Part shown: piece after piece, positions 4,070 to 5,533 of the stretch
Numbering within the stretch: position 1 is the first letter of the stretch
How the letters are laid out: each line of letters starts with the position of its first letter
Origin: Microcaldota archaeon
GTDB taxonomy: Archaea; Micrarchaeota; Micrarchaeia; Micrarchaeales; CABMGC01
NCBI GenBank assembly: GCA_021804305.1
Contig: JAJZKF010000040.1
Location: 1-5,533, forward strand
Length of the DNA: 5,533 bases
Direction of reading: 5' to 3'
The notes under the pieces: generated by a model
Seen by the model: only the letters and a program-made list of their open reading frames with translations
Told to the model about the DNA's origin: nothing
Database searches by the model: none
Program-made: the position numbers and the translations under genes

Positions 4070-5533
4070 ATGACACTTGTGAAGATGCAGAGGGTTATGA
4101 ACGACGAGGTAGCAAGGAGGGTAATACTCAGCAGGCCCCCGGAGCCGCCGTTCGAGTATCTTGTTAACGACCCTGCAAACTCCATATTTATAGGTATAAC
4201 CAAGGTATTCAACGCACCTTTCGCGTGGACGTACGCAAACCTCACCAACCCGCACATAGCAGTCGTGGGGATCACAGGCGCTGGAAAGAGTTTCTTCGTG
4301 AAGACGTTCCTGCTCAGGGCTAGCCTGATATGGGGCACTAATGCGATAATAATAGACTGGGCAGGGGAGTACAAGGCATGGGTTGACCAGTCAGGGGGAA
4401 GGGTAATATCCTTGGGAAAGGGGGACTACATAAACATCATGGACCTTTCAGGGATGAAGCCGCTCGACAGGGTCAAGCAGATAATGACATCCTTCGAGAT
4501 AATCACTGACATAGGCCAGTATCCTGAGCAGAGGAGGCTGACTGAGGAGGCAATAGAGCAGTCATACGTAAACCTAGGATTCAGGCTTGCAGAGCAGCCG
4601 AAGGAGGGGAAGGAGGCGCCTACGCTCAAGGACGTGATATCATTACTTGAGGAGAAGCTGCAGGAGGGAAACTATGCGTATCCTGCAGAACTGGAAAACG
4701 CGCTCTACAGGATCAGGCAGTACGCCAGGGAGGGACAGGACTACTTCGCAAGGAAGAGCACTCTCGACCTTGACAAACTGACCTCCTCTGGCCTGGTTGA
4801 CATAGACCTCTCAAGCCTCCCAGACGAAAACTTCAGGGCCCTGGCAGCTCTGTTCATGCTCCAGTCCCTGAAGGAGAAGATGCGTATGGAGGGATGGAAG
4901 GCTTCCAAAGGCCTGAAGGCCATAGTGGTCCTTGATGAGGCATGGAAGGTAGCAAGCGACCCGAGAAGCGATGCTACCATGATAGTAAGGGAGGGAAGAA
5001 AGTACCAGTTCGGGCTCATAGTGGCGTCGCAGAATCCCACTGACATAAACGAGGCCATATTTTCCAACGTTGGCACTACAATAATGCTGAGGGTAAAGTT
5101 CGAAAAGTTCCTCGATTTCCTTCAGGGATCGCTCAACTTCTCGGGCTTCATGAGGAGCGAGATCTCCAAGTTCGGGGTGGGGCAGGCGGCAATAGACATG
5201 TCTTTCCAGACCAGCGTGCAGTTCCCTGACGTGTTCCTTGTGGAAAAGATAGTCGGGGAGGTGCCTCTAGACTCATACACAGTCACAATAGCAGATCTCC
5301 TGAACCAGGACGAGCTCGCTGACCAGTCCATACAGAAGGAGTATTACATGGAGAAGGTAGAGATGCGCGGCAGATTTATAGACAGCGGCATAGCCTCGGA
5401 CATAGCAGAGAAAGTCTTCGCAGGCCTTGAGGAGAAGAACAGATTCGGAGACATAAGGATGGTCTCCGACATGCTCATGAAGAGCGGAGTAAGCAGGGAC
5501 ATTGTGGTCAGGCTGTTCAGGGGCTGGGGGATA
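4070..5533 (+). CDS. HerA/VirB4-family ATPase (DNA translocation or type IV secretion-like), 3' end cut by window edge
   Basis: 488 residues are visible and the frame is open at the right edge. It is a hexameric-type RecA-fold ATPase of the HerA/VirB4/CedB group. Walker A is GITGAGKS at residues 67-74. Walker B is the strand AIVVLDEAW, with Asp289 and Glu290. The family stretch REGRKYQFGLIVASQNP follows at 307-323, containing an Arg310 finger candidate and a Gln321 sensor. The lead-in FIGITKVFNAPFAW and NPHIAVVG just before Walker A are typical of VirB4/TraC proteins. There is no membrane segment and hardly any N-terminal domain, unlike usual VirB4 or CedB; those parts appear to be encoded by the two preceding genes. 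Residues 400-488 are charged and helical. It probably powers DNA transfer, import or secretion at the membrane. A HerA-like repair role is less likely given the membrane-protein neighbours. The start is fixed by the TATA box at 4039. Confidence 0.88.
   Translation, partial: MTLVKMQRVMNDEVARRVILSRPPEPPFEYLVNDPANSIFIGITKVFNAPFAWTYANLTNPHIAVVGITGAGKSFFVKTFLLRASLIWGTNAIIIDWAGEYKAWVDQSGGRVISLGKGDYINIMDLSGMKPLDRVKQIMTSFEIITDIGQYPEQRRLTEEAIEQSYVNLGFRLAEQPKEGKEAPTLKDVISLLEEKLQEGNYAYPAELENALYRIRQYAREGQDYFARKSTLDLDKLTSSGLVDIDLSSLPDENFRALAALFMLQSLKEKMRMEGWKASKGLKAIVVLDEAWKVASDPRSDATMIVREGRKYQFGLIVASQNPTDINEAIFSNVGTTIMLRVKFEKFLDFLQGSLNFSGFMRSEISKFGVGQAAIDMSFQTSVQFPDVFLVEKIVGEVPLDSYTVTIADLLNQDELADQSIQKEYYMEKVEMRGRFIDSGIASDIAEKVFAGLEEKNRFGDIRMVSDMLMKSGVSRDIVVRLFRGWGI

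Noticed and set aside
3991..4374. 127-residue open frame on the minus strand opposite the ATPase gene start
   Set aside because: It lies antisense to the Walker A region of a clear ATPase gene and has no independent evidence.
1..5533. tRNA, rRNA, CRISPR array or replication origin
   Set aside because: No cloverleaf-like segment, regularly spaced repeats, or origin-type repeat cluster was seen on either strand.

Overview
The window looks archaeal. Predicted TATA boxes sit about 25-28 bp in front of three start codons, which fits leaderless or near-leaderless transcripts with no strong Shine-Dalgarno site. Codons AGG and ATA are used heavily, and the ATPase is of the HerA/VirB4 kind. Composition and codon use would suit Thermoplasmata or a DPANN lineage such as Micrarchaeota, but the sequence alone cannot decide. 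The mix of a restriction-type nuclease, a ribbon-helix-helix protein, a transposase and a conjugation-type ATPase cluster suggests accessory DNA: an integrated element, a plasmid, or a genomic island.

Layout. (1) Positions 713 to 1, minus strand: a two-gene operon. A 55-residue ribbon-helix-helix-like protein overlaps by 4 bp the start of a protein with a type I restriction (HsdR) N-terminal nuclease domain, which runs off the left edge. (2) Positions 714-838: a divergent, AT-rich promoter region. It carries two opposing TATA boxes, an 18-bp perfect palindrome over one of them, and four copies of the half-site AAGATAT/ATATCTT. (3) Positions 839-2080, plus strand: an intact DDE transposase with an N-terminal SWIM zinc finger. 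An inverted repeat with 11-bp arms spans its stop codon. Its terminal repeats could not be fixed. (4) Positions 2117-2306: a promoter region with a 17-bp palindrome just upstream of a TATA box. (5) Positions 2307-5533, plus strand: three genes. Two are translationally coupled and encode proteins with two membrane segments and a soluble domain. The third encodes a HerA/VirB4-family ATPase that runs off the right edge and has its own TATA box.

The right-hand cluster is the most interesting part. The ATPase has its Walker A motif at residues 67-74, so it lacks the membrane hairpin and most of the N-terminal domain usual for VirB4/CedB-type proteins. The two proteins before it each have a membrane hairpin followed by a soluble domain whose C-terminal half resembles a VirB4 N-terminal domain, and they resemble each other. 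The simplest reading is a split VirB3/VirB4-like DNA-translocation machine in which the membrane-anchored N-terminal module is a separate, duplicated gene. This is inferred from architecture and motifs and has not been tested by homology search.
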